A stretch of DNA of 64,000 nucleotides, from positions 3,379,133-3,443,132 of the forward strand of contig NC_030683.2 in assembly GCF_000004195.4 (NCBI RefSeq), in the 5' to 3' direction. Made by a program: the position numbers and the translations under genes. This DNA is from Xenopus tropicalis. Its lineage: Eukaryota; Chordata; Amphibia; Anura; Pipidae. Of this stretch, positions 23,964 through 34,162 are shown in pieces. Position 1 is the first letter of the stretch. The number at the start of each line of letters is the position of its first letter. Under the pieces are notes generated by a model. The model did not search any database, had not been told where the DNA came from, and saw only the letters and a program-made list of their open reading frames with translations.

Positions 23964-25300
23964 CCATCTGTCTGTCTCTCTATCTCCATCTGTCTGTCTC
24001 TCTATCTCCATCTGTCTGTCTCTCTATCTCCATCTGTCTCTCTCTATCTCCATCTATCTATCTATCTATCTACATCTATCTATCTATCTATATATCTAAT
24101 CTCCATCTGTCTGTCTCTCTATATACATCTGTCCGTCTGTCTAAATCTATCTATCGGTCTGTCTGTCTCTCTATCTACATCTGTCTGTCTCTCTATCTAC
24201 ATCTGTCTGTCTCTCTATCTACATCTGTCTGTCTCTCTATCTACATCTGTCTGTCTCTCTATCTACATCTGTCTGTCTCTCTATCTATCTATCTATCTAT
24301 CTCCATCTGTCTGTCTATCTGTGTCTCTATCTACATCTGTCTGTCTCTATCTACATCTGTCTGTCTCTCTATCTACATCTGTCGGTCTGTTTGTCTATCT
24401 ATCTATCTATCTCCATATGCGCTACATCTGTCTGTCTGTCTGTCTTTTTATCCATCTATCTATCTATCTATATCTATCTATCATCTTCATATCATCTACA
24501 TCTGTCTGTCTGTCTCCTTAGCATTTACATGTCTATCTCTAAATCATCTATCTATCCTTATATTATCTACTTAGATAGTGATCGATATCTATATATCACT
24601 ATTACTATCTATCTGTCTGTCTATATCTATCTATCTATCTCTATATCATTTCCATATCTGTATCTGTCATATTTTGCCACATCATCTAGACTTCTATCTC
24701 TCTATCATATCTACGTATTTATCTATCTACTTATCTATCTCCATAAGATCTACACACCTATTTCTAGATCTCTCTATCCCAATTTCATGTACATATAGCT
24801 ATATCATCTACTTATCTAATTATCTATCTGTATATCTATCTCTATTTTCTACAGATATATCGAATTTAATTTATATATTGAATTACCTAAACATCTATCT
24901 TCTAAATATTTACCTTTTTCTTCATATACATCTGTCTCTATAGCATCTACATTTCTATCTACAGATCATCTATCCCTTTATAGATCCATCTTTTATCTCT
25001 CTCTCTCTCTCTCTCTCCCTCTATCTACCTCTATATCTATCTATCTATCTCTATATCTATCTATCACTATATCTATCTATCCATCTATCTATCACTATAT
25101 CTATCACTATATCTATCTATCAGTATATCTATCTCTCTATCTATCACTATATCTATCTATCTATCTATCACTATATCTATCTATCTATCTATCTATCTAT
25201 CACTATATCTATCTATCTATCTATCTATCACTATATCTATCTATCTATCTATCACTATATCTATCTATATATCTATCTATATATCTATCTATCTATAGTC
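23691..25300. repeat. TCTA/TCTG (GATA/GACA on the minus strand) microsatellite, about 1.6 kb
   Basis: Long alternating runs of tcta and tctg are punctuated by catc or acatc, giving higher-order units such as ctctatctacatctgtctg repeated about 20 bp apart (24170-24290). The centre (24480-24980) is degenerate. The right part (25020-25300) is tcta with cactata interruptions plus a short tctc run (24996-25016). Confidence 0.96.
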
Positions 25301-26085
25301 AGTGTCCCCCCAGAAACACAAAATCCCCTCAGTAAATCTAAACACAAAGCTGAATAGAGAGGTTTAGTTGCCCTTTGCAGATAATTCTAGCAGCTGCCAA
25401 TCACCCCCCCCCCCAATACAAGGGAAAGGCACTTGTTATGGATGGAGTTGATTGACAGGAGCGGCAGGGGTTAACAGGAGGCTGGAGCACAAGGGTGACA
25501 ATTCATGATGTGGGGGGGTCACGGCTGTTTATCTAACACGTGTCTGGGATAGAAAGGTCTGTGTTGGGTTGAACAGACAAATCATTTCTATGTGCAGCCC
25601 CCGGGGGTCAGAGGGCAGAGCGGCTGTGGGCTCCGCTCATTGGGCAGAACTGGTCTCATCAGCGCAACGTGGGGCTTATCCCTCCCCCTCTGGGGGGCTT
25701 CAGGTTCTGTGCAAACAAAGCCCCCCCAGCCGTACAAGCAGCTCCTTCCATGCTGTCAGACATAGAAAATCCCTGCTATCAGGTTGCTAGAGTGAAGGAC
25801 CCTAGCAACCACAAAGCAAGTTTATGTTAGCGAGCGGTAGGGTCCAAACACAAATAATAATAAAATAAATGCCCCTTGTCTGTCAGCCTGTCGCTCAGTA
25901 TATTTGTAGAAGGTCCCAAATGTTGCGCCGTAGGGCGACTCAAAGTTTCAAATAAAAAGCTCTGCCCTACAGGTTCTTTAATGGTTTCTTCCAGAACTGA
26001 CCAGTAACATCTTTTGTTAACCTCTTCGCTACACAGATATCTGCCTTTCATTATCCCACCCCCCAACTTGACTTCAGCAGCCAAT
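25301..26085. other. single-copy spacer
   Basis: Mostly non-repetitive. About 25770-25815 (caggttgctagagtgaagga, ccctagcaacca) matches the GGTTGCTA/TAGCAACC module of the dispersed repeat at 18.5-19.3 kb and may be a fragment of it. No exon is seen. Confidence 0.35.
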
Positions 26086-26760
26086 AGCAGAAGATCCAGC
26101 TCCCACCTGGTCTTTGTATTCTTCTTCCACTCAACTCTACTTCAGACTCTCGAGCCGGAGGGCTCCCAAGACCCCACTCTCATCTCAACCCTCATCCATC
26201 CTGTCCTTTCTATCCTGTTCTACTGGAGACATTAGAACTAGAAGTTTTCCAAGACCCTGACCTTTCTAGGTCTCCTGCGTCCAATTCTACAATAGACTCT
26301 AGAGATTAAGGGTTTCCAAGACCCAACTCTGACTTGGCCTCTGTATGTTGCTCCAACTTTACCTCAGGCACTTCTTCCATCCAACTCTACTTCAGTCTCT
26401 CGAGTAAGAGGGCTCCCAAGACCCAACTCTCATCTCACCTCTCATCCATGTCTCCTTTCTATCCAGTTCTACTGGAGACATTAGAAGCAGAAGTTTTCCA
26501 AGACCCTGACCTTTGTAGGTCTCCTCCATCAAACTCTACAACAGACTCTAGAGCTTAAGGGTTTCCAAGACCCAACCCTGACTTGGCCTCTGTATGTTGC
26601 TCCAACTTTACCTCAGACACTTCTTCCATCCAACTCTACAATAGACTCTAGAGTGTTTCCAAGACCAAACTCTGACTTGGCCTCAGACACTTCTTCCATC
26701 CAACTCTACTTTAATCTCTAGAGCTGGAAGTTCTCCAAGAGTCTCACCTGGTCTTTCAAT
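26086..26760. repeat. about 250-bp degenerate tandem repeat, 2-3 copies
   Basis: ttctactggagacattagaa recurs at about 26218 and 26468 (250 bp), and ttccaagacccaactctgac and cttcttccatccaactctac recur several times. Shorter sub-repeats suggest repeated internal duplication followed by decay. Confidence 0.8.
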
Positions 26761-27545
26761 AACTCCTCTATCCTTGTTAAACCCACAGCTGTAAGGTCTT
26801 AGCGACCCCAATGTCCCTCGGACTTCCCGCCATTCCTCAATTCATCTTTGTTTCCAACTCTAAAGCAGAAAAGTCCTTCAGACCAATCGTTCCTTGACCT
26901 TTCTGTCTTTCCCCCAACTAATCCCGCCCCTGACTCCACAGCTGGAGGGTCCCAGACCCCAAGCTCCAACCTGTGTTTCAACGTTCACATAATACTGTGC
27001 AGCTGGAGGGACTCACCTTGTCCATCTATCTTCCCACCCACCGGGTTTTAGCCTTTAACCCATGATCTACTCAAACCCTGAACATGTACAGTGAGACATT
27101 GGCATTACATACGTGTGCATCCCTCGCCTTTATTTACCCGCATGTGAGTAGGACAATTCCGCCTCGGGATAAAATGAAAATCCTCCGCCCTGTGGGTAAA
27201 GTCTCTGCCTTGGGCCTTTTCCCACCCCTGCAGTTGGTACCTCCATGCGCATCTGCTGCCCCAGGGAGGTGGTACTGACCCCTAGCGCTTGTAATGAATC
27301 ATATGTTATTAGCGTGCATTGTTACAAGTAATGATGCACTGTGAAAGGGTTAAATTACCAGAATTCAGTGTATTTTGCCTAATTTATTTGCATGAAATGT
27401 TCCTCTGTTTAGGGGGTGCTCACAGTGCCAGACTGGGGGGGGCCCCTGCTGCCCGACCGACCGCCCAACCCTCCTCAATCACATGCACTTTATACTTAGT
27501 TTTACCATAATCGAGGGAGGGAGCCCCAATGCTTTGGATCAAGGC
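26761..27545. other. single-copy spacer
   Basis: Pyrimidine-rich at first, then ordinary intronic sequence; about 27070-27380 has AT-rich motifs (atcatatgttattagcgtgc). No exon is recognised. Confidence 0.3.
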
Positions 27546-27763
27546 CAGTGTCGGAATGGGGTATCTGGGGCCCACCGGGGCTACTGCCTGGGGGCCCCCA
27601 CTTCTGTAGGAAGCTTTATGCTCACATCCGCCCCCCTGCGTACCTTGCGGTTGCTATGTGTGGGGGAGCAATGGTGCCACAGTTACTAGCATGGGGGGAG
27701 GGGGCTTGTGTCGGCAGGGGGGGGGGTTTCTTCCCAGTGCCCTGCTGGCCCAGTCTGACACTG
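27546..27763. mobile_element. hAT-type MITE (probable), 218 bp
   Basis: The left end cagtgtcggaatggg and the inverted right end cagtgtcagactggg form hAT-like terminal repeats. The flanking octamers atcaaggc and atcagaac agree at only 5 of 8 positions, so the target duplication is decayed or my ends are slightly off. Confidence 0.65.
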
Positions 27764-27787
27764 ATCAGAACTGGGCTGGGAACTGGG

Positions 27788-28458
27788 ATCTTACTGGTAT
27801 ATCAGGGGTTAATGCAGCACCCTAAAATCCATTCTCTGCAATGGCCCTTGTGCCATTCAGTGCTCTGAATCCATTTACTGCAGTGATCTTACTGGCATAT
27901 CTGGGGTTAATAGAGTGCTTTGTATCCATTTTCTGCAGTGATCTTACTGGCATATCTGGGGTAAATAGAGTGCTTTGTATCCATTTTCGGCAGTGATCTT
28001 ACTGGTATAGCTGGGGTTAATAGAGTGCTTCGTATCCATTTTCTGCAGTGATCTTACTGGCATATCTGGGGTTAATAGAGTGCTTTGTATCCATTTTCTG
28101 CAGTGATCTTACTGGCATATCTGGGGTAAATAGAGTGCTTTGTATCCATTTTCGGCAGTGATCTTACTGGCATATCTAGGGTTAATAGAGTGCTCTGTAT
28201 CCATTTTCTGCAGTGATCTTACTGGTATATCTGGGGTTAATAGAGTGCTTTGTATCCATTTTCTGCAGTGATCTTACTGGCATATCTGGGGTTAATAGAG
28301 TGCTTTGTATCCATTTTCTGCAGTGATCTTACTGGCATATCTGGGGTTAATAGAGTGCTTTGTATCCATTTTCTGAAGTGATCTTACTGGCATATCTGGG
28401 GTTAATAGAGTGCTCTGTTTCCTATTTTTGGGAATGAGCTAGAATCTCAGTACAGTGC
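27788..28458. repeat. 55-bp tandem array, first locus (about 11 copies) plus shared right flank
   Basis: The core is ggggttaatagagtgct between ctgcagtgatcttactgg and ttgtatccatttt, 55 bp per unit. It starts with a longer variant (ggttaatgcagcaccctaaa). The right flank gggaatgagctagaatctca also follows the second 55-bp array at 33369. Confidence 0.95.
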
Positions 28459-29440
28459 AGGCCCCGGTCCAACCCCGGGTACTCACTATAAAAGTTTGCC
28501 CGTAAACTGGGTTCCATTTGCCCCACAACAATGGCGGAACATGGGGGTGCATTTACTTGTCCTTTAATGCAACGCGAGACCCGTGTGATTAAACGCACGG
28601 CACCTTGGGCCCCTGAGGCCGCACCCCGTGTCATGCTCTATGGGGGGACATAGCGCCCCCCTATGGCGGTGTTACAGGCGCACAAAAGACCCCTGAATCC
28701 CATCCGCACTGGGGCCCCAGCCTGTTCCTTTATTACTTTTTAGGGCTGATCCCGGATATTTGCAGCCAAACTGATAGGAGGAAACGTTACTAATTGCGTT
28801 CGCATTCCAGAAAGCCCCGTGGGGGGGGGATTAGGGGGTTTCTATGCGTCGGGGTGTCGTTCCCTGCGAGCGGCGCATTCCCACAGCCGGTGAGCGGCAC
28901 ATCTGCGGCGCATTCCAGGGAACAGCTGGGAGCTTCTTGGCCCGCGCCACCGCCGCCGCCATGGATTTCTCGTTAGGGTTTAACGCTCGGGAAATAAAAA
29001 TCTTCTTTGGTGGCAACGGCTTTATAGGAACCCAGCGCCCCCCAAAGATACCGGCCCCCCGAGAGCGAATCCGTGGGGCCCCCGGTCTGGATCTCATTTG
29101 CACGGGAATTATTCCATCAACAAAGTCATTTCCTGCAAATTAAAATCCGCCCTGACCTTTAACCCCGCGAGGGGCAGGAAAGCTGATTAATTCTGTCGGT
29201 GCCGTTGTGCCCCCCCCACTCTCATAGCCCCTTATTGGTGCCCCGGCTCAGGCTGTGTGCCCGGGGCCCATAGAGGGGCAGTTGGTTGCACCGGCGCAAA
29301 TGCCAGTTAGAAAGGAAACTGATTGTAGTGGGCGAAAAAAGGAGCAAAGGGGCAACAAGACTGGGGGTATTTAGCATCAAGTCTCAGATGTGCCCCCTGT
29401 GCTGCAAATACCCCACTTGGTGCAGAGTATTATACATACT
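28459..29440. other. single-copy CpG-rich DNA, CNE-like about 28650-29200
   Basis: Non-repetitive CpG-rich block. At 28961 an ATG sits in a strong Kozak context (gccgccgccatgg) and opens a 60-codon frame to 29143; the product matches nothing I know and no splice-site structure supports it. I regard the block as regulatory-like rather than coding. Confidence 0.35.
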
Positions 29441-30245
29441 TGGTGCATCGGTTTAGCGGCCTACCTTGGTCGCCCCGGGCCCCCAACCTCCCCTCCTGGC
29501 CCAACCATGCTGCACCCCCCCACCTTAAATATAGGGGTGCAGTTGGGGCCAGGGGGGTGGGGGAGGAGGGACCGGTCGCCCCGGGCCCCCAACCTCCCCT
29601 CCTGGCCCAACCATGCTGCACCCCCCCCACCTCAAATATAGGGGCGCAGTTGGGGCCAGGGGGGTGGGGGAGGAGGGACCGGTCGCCCCGGGCCCCCCTG
29701 CAGAAAAATCTTTTAAAAGGGCCCAATGTGACCCCCAACCTCCCCTCTGGGCCCAACTGCGCTGCACCCCCCCTACCTCATATATAGCAGCGCGGGTGGG
29801 GCCAGGAGGGGAGGTTGGGGGTGGTGGGACTGGTTGCACCGGGCCCCCCTGCAGAAAAATCTTTTAAAAGGGCCCGATGTGACCCCCAACCTCCCCTCTG
29901 GGCCCAACTGCGCTGCCCCCCACCCTAAATATAGCGGTGCGGGTGGGGCCAGGAGGGGAGGTTGGGGGCGGAGGGACTGGTCGCGTCGGGCCCTCTTAAA
30001 AGATTTTTCTGCAGGGGGGCCCCGTGCAACCAGTCCCTCCTCCCCCACCCCCCTGGCCCCAACTGCGCTAATATATTTAAGGTGGGGGGGGGGCAGCGCG
30101 GTTGGGCCAGGAGGAAAGGTTGGGGGCGGAGGGACTGGTTGCATTGGGCCCTCTCAAAAGATTTTTCTGCAGGGGGGCCCGGTGCAACCAGTTCCTCCTC
30201 CCCCACCCCCAACTGCGCTACTATATTTAAGGTAGGAGAGGGGCC
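29441..30245. repeat. compound GC-rich repeat with direct and inverted copies
   Basis: Units of roughly 120-150 bp share ggcccaaccatgctgcaccc, tggggccaggggggtggggg and gcagaaaaatcttttaaaag. The last motif is direct near 29700 and 29852 and inverted (cttttaaaagatttttctgc-like) near 29995 and 30155. The right third is therefore an inverted copy of the middle third. The source element is unknown. Confidence 0.85.
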
Positions 30246-30780
30246 GGGGAGGCGGGACTAAGGTACAGCAGACCCCATGGTGCCCCCCTGCTGTTTTAGT
30301 AGCAGCTCTACAGTTATTCTTCAACTACAACTCCCAGCACCCCGCAGCAGCTCACAGGTTTGCCTCCCCTAGTTCTAGCCCACTCCGAGGGGGGTCTTCC
30401 GACATCTGGGCAGCTGTGAGACCCCGCAAATACCCAGTTGTTGCTCGCTAATCTCTTCCCATCCATTCTCGGTGCAGCCGGGGCCGGAGGAGTAACCCGA
30501 TCCCCCCCAAGAGGTTCTTTGGCAGCTGCGGGGAGTTGGGGAGCGGGCCACGAGGGGTTAAAGCCGGCAGCTAAGCCTGTGCTGCACTACTGACAGCTGC
30601 GCATTACTCCCTGTCTCCTGATCAGCGGCTGATTCATCGCATTATAGATTTCTGAACTCGGCTGCGCTGACTTGGATTTGGCTGCGGGCGCTTTTGCTTC
30701 CAGAGGGGATGAAGGGTTTTTTTTAATCACGGCGAGGAGAGCCACGTTGCGCTACCAGTAACCGGAGGCTCCCACCAATC
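30246..30780. other. single-copy DNA, CNE-like about 30440-30780
   Basis: About 30322-30345 (caactacaactcccagcacc) is a short dispersed motif seen elsewhere in the window in inverse form (39515, 39790). After 30440 the sequence is non-repetitive and enhancer-like (ctgattcatcgcattataga). No exon is seen. Confidence 0.35.
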
Positions 30781-33396
30781 CCTGCTCTGAATCCATTTTC
30801 TGCAGTGATCTTACTGGCATATCTGGGGTTAATAGAGTGCTCTGAATCCATTTTCTGCAGTGATCTTACTGGCATATCTGGGGTTAATAGAGTGCTCTGA
30901 ATCCATTTTCTGCAGTGATCTTACTGGCATATCTGGGGTTAATAGAGTGCTCTGAATCCATTTTCTGCAGTGATCTTACTGGCATATCTGGGGTTAATAG
31001 AGTGCTCTGAATCCATTTTCTGCAGTGATCTAACTTAGGGATCCCCAACAGCCGGGCCGCGGACAGCTCGGCACTGGGACGCCGGCTTTCTAACATAGCG
31101 CAAAGGGTCGCGCAACTACAGGCGAGATATAGGCGCGCCGCACACGTAAAGGCCGAACGTGGCGCAACAGAACGCGGCGTAGAAAGGCGCAATGAACGCT
31201 TCACGCCCATAATGGGCCAAAAAATTCCGGTCCATGGAAAAATTTTACACATGGCAACCAGTCCTTGGAGCAGAAAAGGTTGGGGATCCCTGATCTAACT
31301 GGTATATTTGGGGTTAATAGAGTGCTTTGTATCCATCTTCTGCAGTGATCTAACTGGTATATCAGGGGTTAATGCAGCACCCTAAAATCCATTCTTTACA
31401 ATGGCCGTTGTGCCATTCAGTGCTCTGAATCCATTTTCTGCAGTGATTTTACTGGTATATCTGGGGTTAATAGAGTGCTTTGTATCCATTTTCTGCGGTG
31501 ATCTTACTGGTATATCTGGGGTTAATAGAGTGCTTCGTATTCATCTTCTGCAGTGATCTAACTGGTATATCTGGGGTTAATAGAGTGCCCTGTATCCATC
31601 TTCTGCAGTGATCTTACTGGTATATCAGGGGTTAATGCAGCACCCTAAAATCCATTCTCTGCAATGGCCCTTGTGCCATTCAGTGCTCAGAATCCATTTG
31701 CTGCAGTGATCTTACTGGCATATCTGGGGTTAATAGAGTGATCTTACTGGCATATCAGGGGTTAATGCAGCACCCTAAAATCCATTCTCTGCAATGGCCC
31801 TTGTGCCATTTAGTGCTCTGAATCCATTTTCTGCAGTAATTTTACTGGCATACATGGGGTTAATAGAGTGCTTTGTATCCATTTTCTGCAGTGATCTTAC
31901 TGGCATATCTGGGGTTAATAGAGTGCTCTGAATCCATTTACTGCAGTGATCTTACTGGCATACATGGGGTTAATAGAGTGCTTCGTATCCATTTTCTGCA
32001 GTGATCTTACTGGCATACATGGGGTTAATAGAGTGCTTTGTATCCATTTTCTGCAGTGATCTTACTGGCATATCTGGGGTTAATAGAGTGATCTTACGGG
32101 CATATCAGGGGTTAATGCAGCACCCTAAAATCCATTCTCTGCAATGGCCCTTGTGCCATTTAGTGCTCTGAATCCATTTTCTGCAGTAATTTTACTGGCA
32201 TACATGGGGTTAATAGAGTGCTTTGTATCCATTTTCTGCAGTGATCTTACTGGCATATCTGGGGTTAATAGAGTGCTCTGAATCCATTTACTGCAGTGAT
32301 CTTACTGGCATACATGGGGTTAATAGAGTGCTTCGTATCCATTTTCTGCAGTGATCTTACTGGCATACATGGGGTTAATAGAGTGCTTTGTATCCATTTT
32401 CTGCAGTGATCTTACTGGCATATCTGGGGTTAATAGAGTGCTTCGTATCCATTTTCTGCAGTGATCTTACTGGCATACATGGGGTTAATAGAGTGCTTTG
32501 TATCCATTTTCTGCAGTGATCTTACTGGCATATCTGGGGTTAATAGAGTGCTTTGTATCCATTTTCTGCAGTGATCTTACTGGCATACATGGGGTTAATA
32601 GAGTGCTTTGTATCCATTTTCTGCAGTGATCTTACTGGCATACCTGGGGTTAATAGAGTGCTTTGTATCTATTTTCTGCAGTGATCGTACTGGTATATCT
32701 GGGGTTAATAGAGTGCTCTGAATCCATTTTCTGCAGTGATCGTACTGGCATACACGGGGTTAATAGAGTGCTTTGTATCCATTTTCTGCAGTTATCTTAC
32801 TGGCATACATGGGGTTAATAGAGTGCTTTGTATCCATTTTCTGCAGTGATCTTACTGGCATATCTGGGGTTAATAGAGTGCTTTGTATCCATTTTCTGCA
32901 GTGATCTTACTGGCATATCTGGGGTTAATAGAGTGCTTTGTATCCATTTTCTGCAGTGATCTTACTGGCATACCTGGGGTATAATAGAGTTAATAGAGTG
33001 CTTTGTATCCATTTTCTGCAGTGATCTTACTGGCATACCTGGGGTATAATAGAGTTAATAGAGTGCTTTGTATCCATTTTCTGCAGTGATCTTACTGGCA
33101 TACATGGGGTTAATAGAGTGCTTTGTATCCATTTTCTGCAGTGATCTTACTGGCATATCTGGGGTTAATAGAGTGCTTTGTATCCATTTTCTGCAGTGAT
33201 CTTACTGGCATACCTGGGGTATAATAGAGTTAATAGAGTGCTTTGTATCCATTTTCTGCAGTGATCTTACTGGCATACCTGGGGTTAATAGAGTGCTTTG
33301 TATCTATTTTCTGCAGTGATCTTACTGGCATATCTGGGGTTAATAGAGTGCTTTGAATCCATTTTTTGGGAATGAGCTCCAATCTCAGTACAGCGC
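30781..33396. repeat. 55-bp tandem array, second locus (about 42 copies), interrupted by a hAT element
   Basis: Same unit as at 27.8 kb. Longer variant units (ttaatgcagcaccctaaaat) recur near 31370, 31630, 31760 and 32110. The block from 31741 is repeated from 32091, so a 350-bp higher-order unit was duplicated. Units with ggggtataatagagttaat recur near 32980, 33045 and 33225. It ends with the flank shared with the first locus (33364-33396). Confidence 0.95.
31036..31292. mobile_element. hAT MITE (hAT-Tip100-like), 257 bp, inserted in the 55-bp array
   Basis: The left end tagggatccccaac and the right end gttggggatccctg are inverted repeats (first base C to T). The 8-bp duplication atctaact is exact (31028-31035 and 31293-31300) and is itself part of a 55-bp unit. 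Internal text such as gccgggccgcggac and ccatggaaaaatttt is reminiscent of vertebrate hAT-Tip100 families. Confidence 0.9.
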
Positions 33397-34162
33397 TGAG
33401 CAGTGGGGTAACTAGACTGTGCCGGGCACTACCTGCCCCTCAGGTTCCTCACTGCCCCCCGTTGGGGAGGGGGGTTCGCTAAAGTTATAGAGGAAGCAGA
33501 CCCCCCTCTAGTGACCCGGTGTTTAGGAATATGTCGGCGCTTTACGGCGTTGGGGTGACAGAAACCCCTCTTACAAGCAAGGACCCTACTAGGGCCCATT
33601 CAGAACCTTCTGGAAGGTACCAAGTGGGGCCCCAGTGAGACTGAGGGAAATGCGCAGCGCATGTGACAGTCGCTACAGTGATAAATGGGCGGCAGTTAGT
33701 TCTAATCCGGCCCATTGTTACGCTGAGGGTTCTGCTGAGAGTTTCACGGCTGAATGCACCCCACTTATGCAGAACCGGCCCGATGGCTGGGGAAAGCGCT
33801 CTATTAGGGTGTAGGGATGTGTGTGTTTATACAGCAAATGAGCTGCGGAGCCATAAATCACCGGCTAACAAGGCGCCTGACAGTTATGGAGATGGAGCTG
33901 CACCTGGGGGAGATTAGGGCCCCTCCATCTGTATATTTTATCTGCACCTTATCTGCCCCACAGAGCCATTCCCCATCATTCCCGGGCAGGGCGTCACTAG
34001 CACTGCACTAATGAACCCATTAGCATTATGTCATGTGACTTTACTTCCTTTTCCCAGAACAGCAGTGCAGCGGTGCTTTATGGCAGAGACTCCTACAGAG
34101 TAGCCAAAGGGTAAGGAGAAATGATTTCTAGTCAATAAGCTTCTTGGGAATTCTTAACAATT
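33397..34162. other. single-copy DNA, CNE-like about 33630-33920
   Basis: Non-repetitive sequence (tacagtgataaatgggcggc, gagccataaatcaccggct). No exon or repeat was recognised. Confidence 0.3.

Noticed and set aside
23489..24574. 361-codon frame
   Set aside because: It is the translation of a TCTA/TCTG microsatellite.
28961..29143. Short gene starting in a strong Kozak context
   Set aside because: The 60-codon product has no recognisable motif and no splice donor or downstream exon is apparent. GCC-repeat context makes Kozak matches common.
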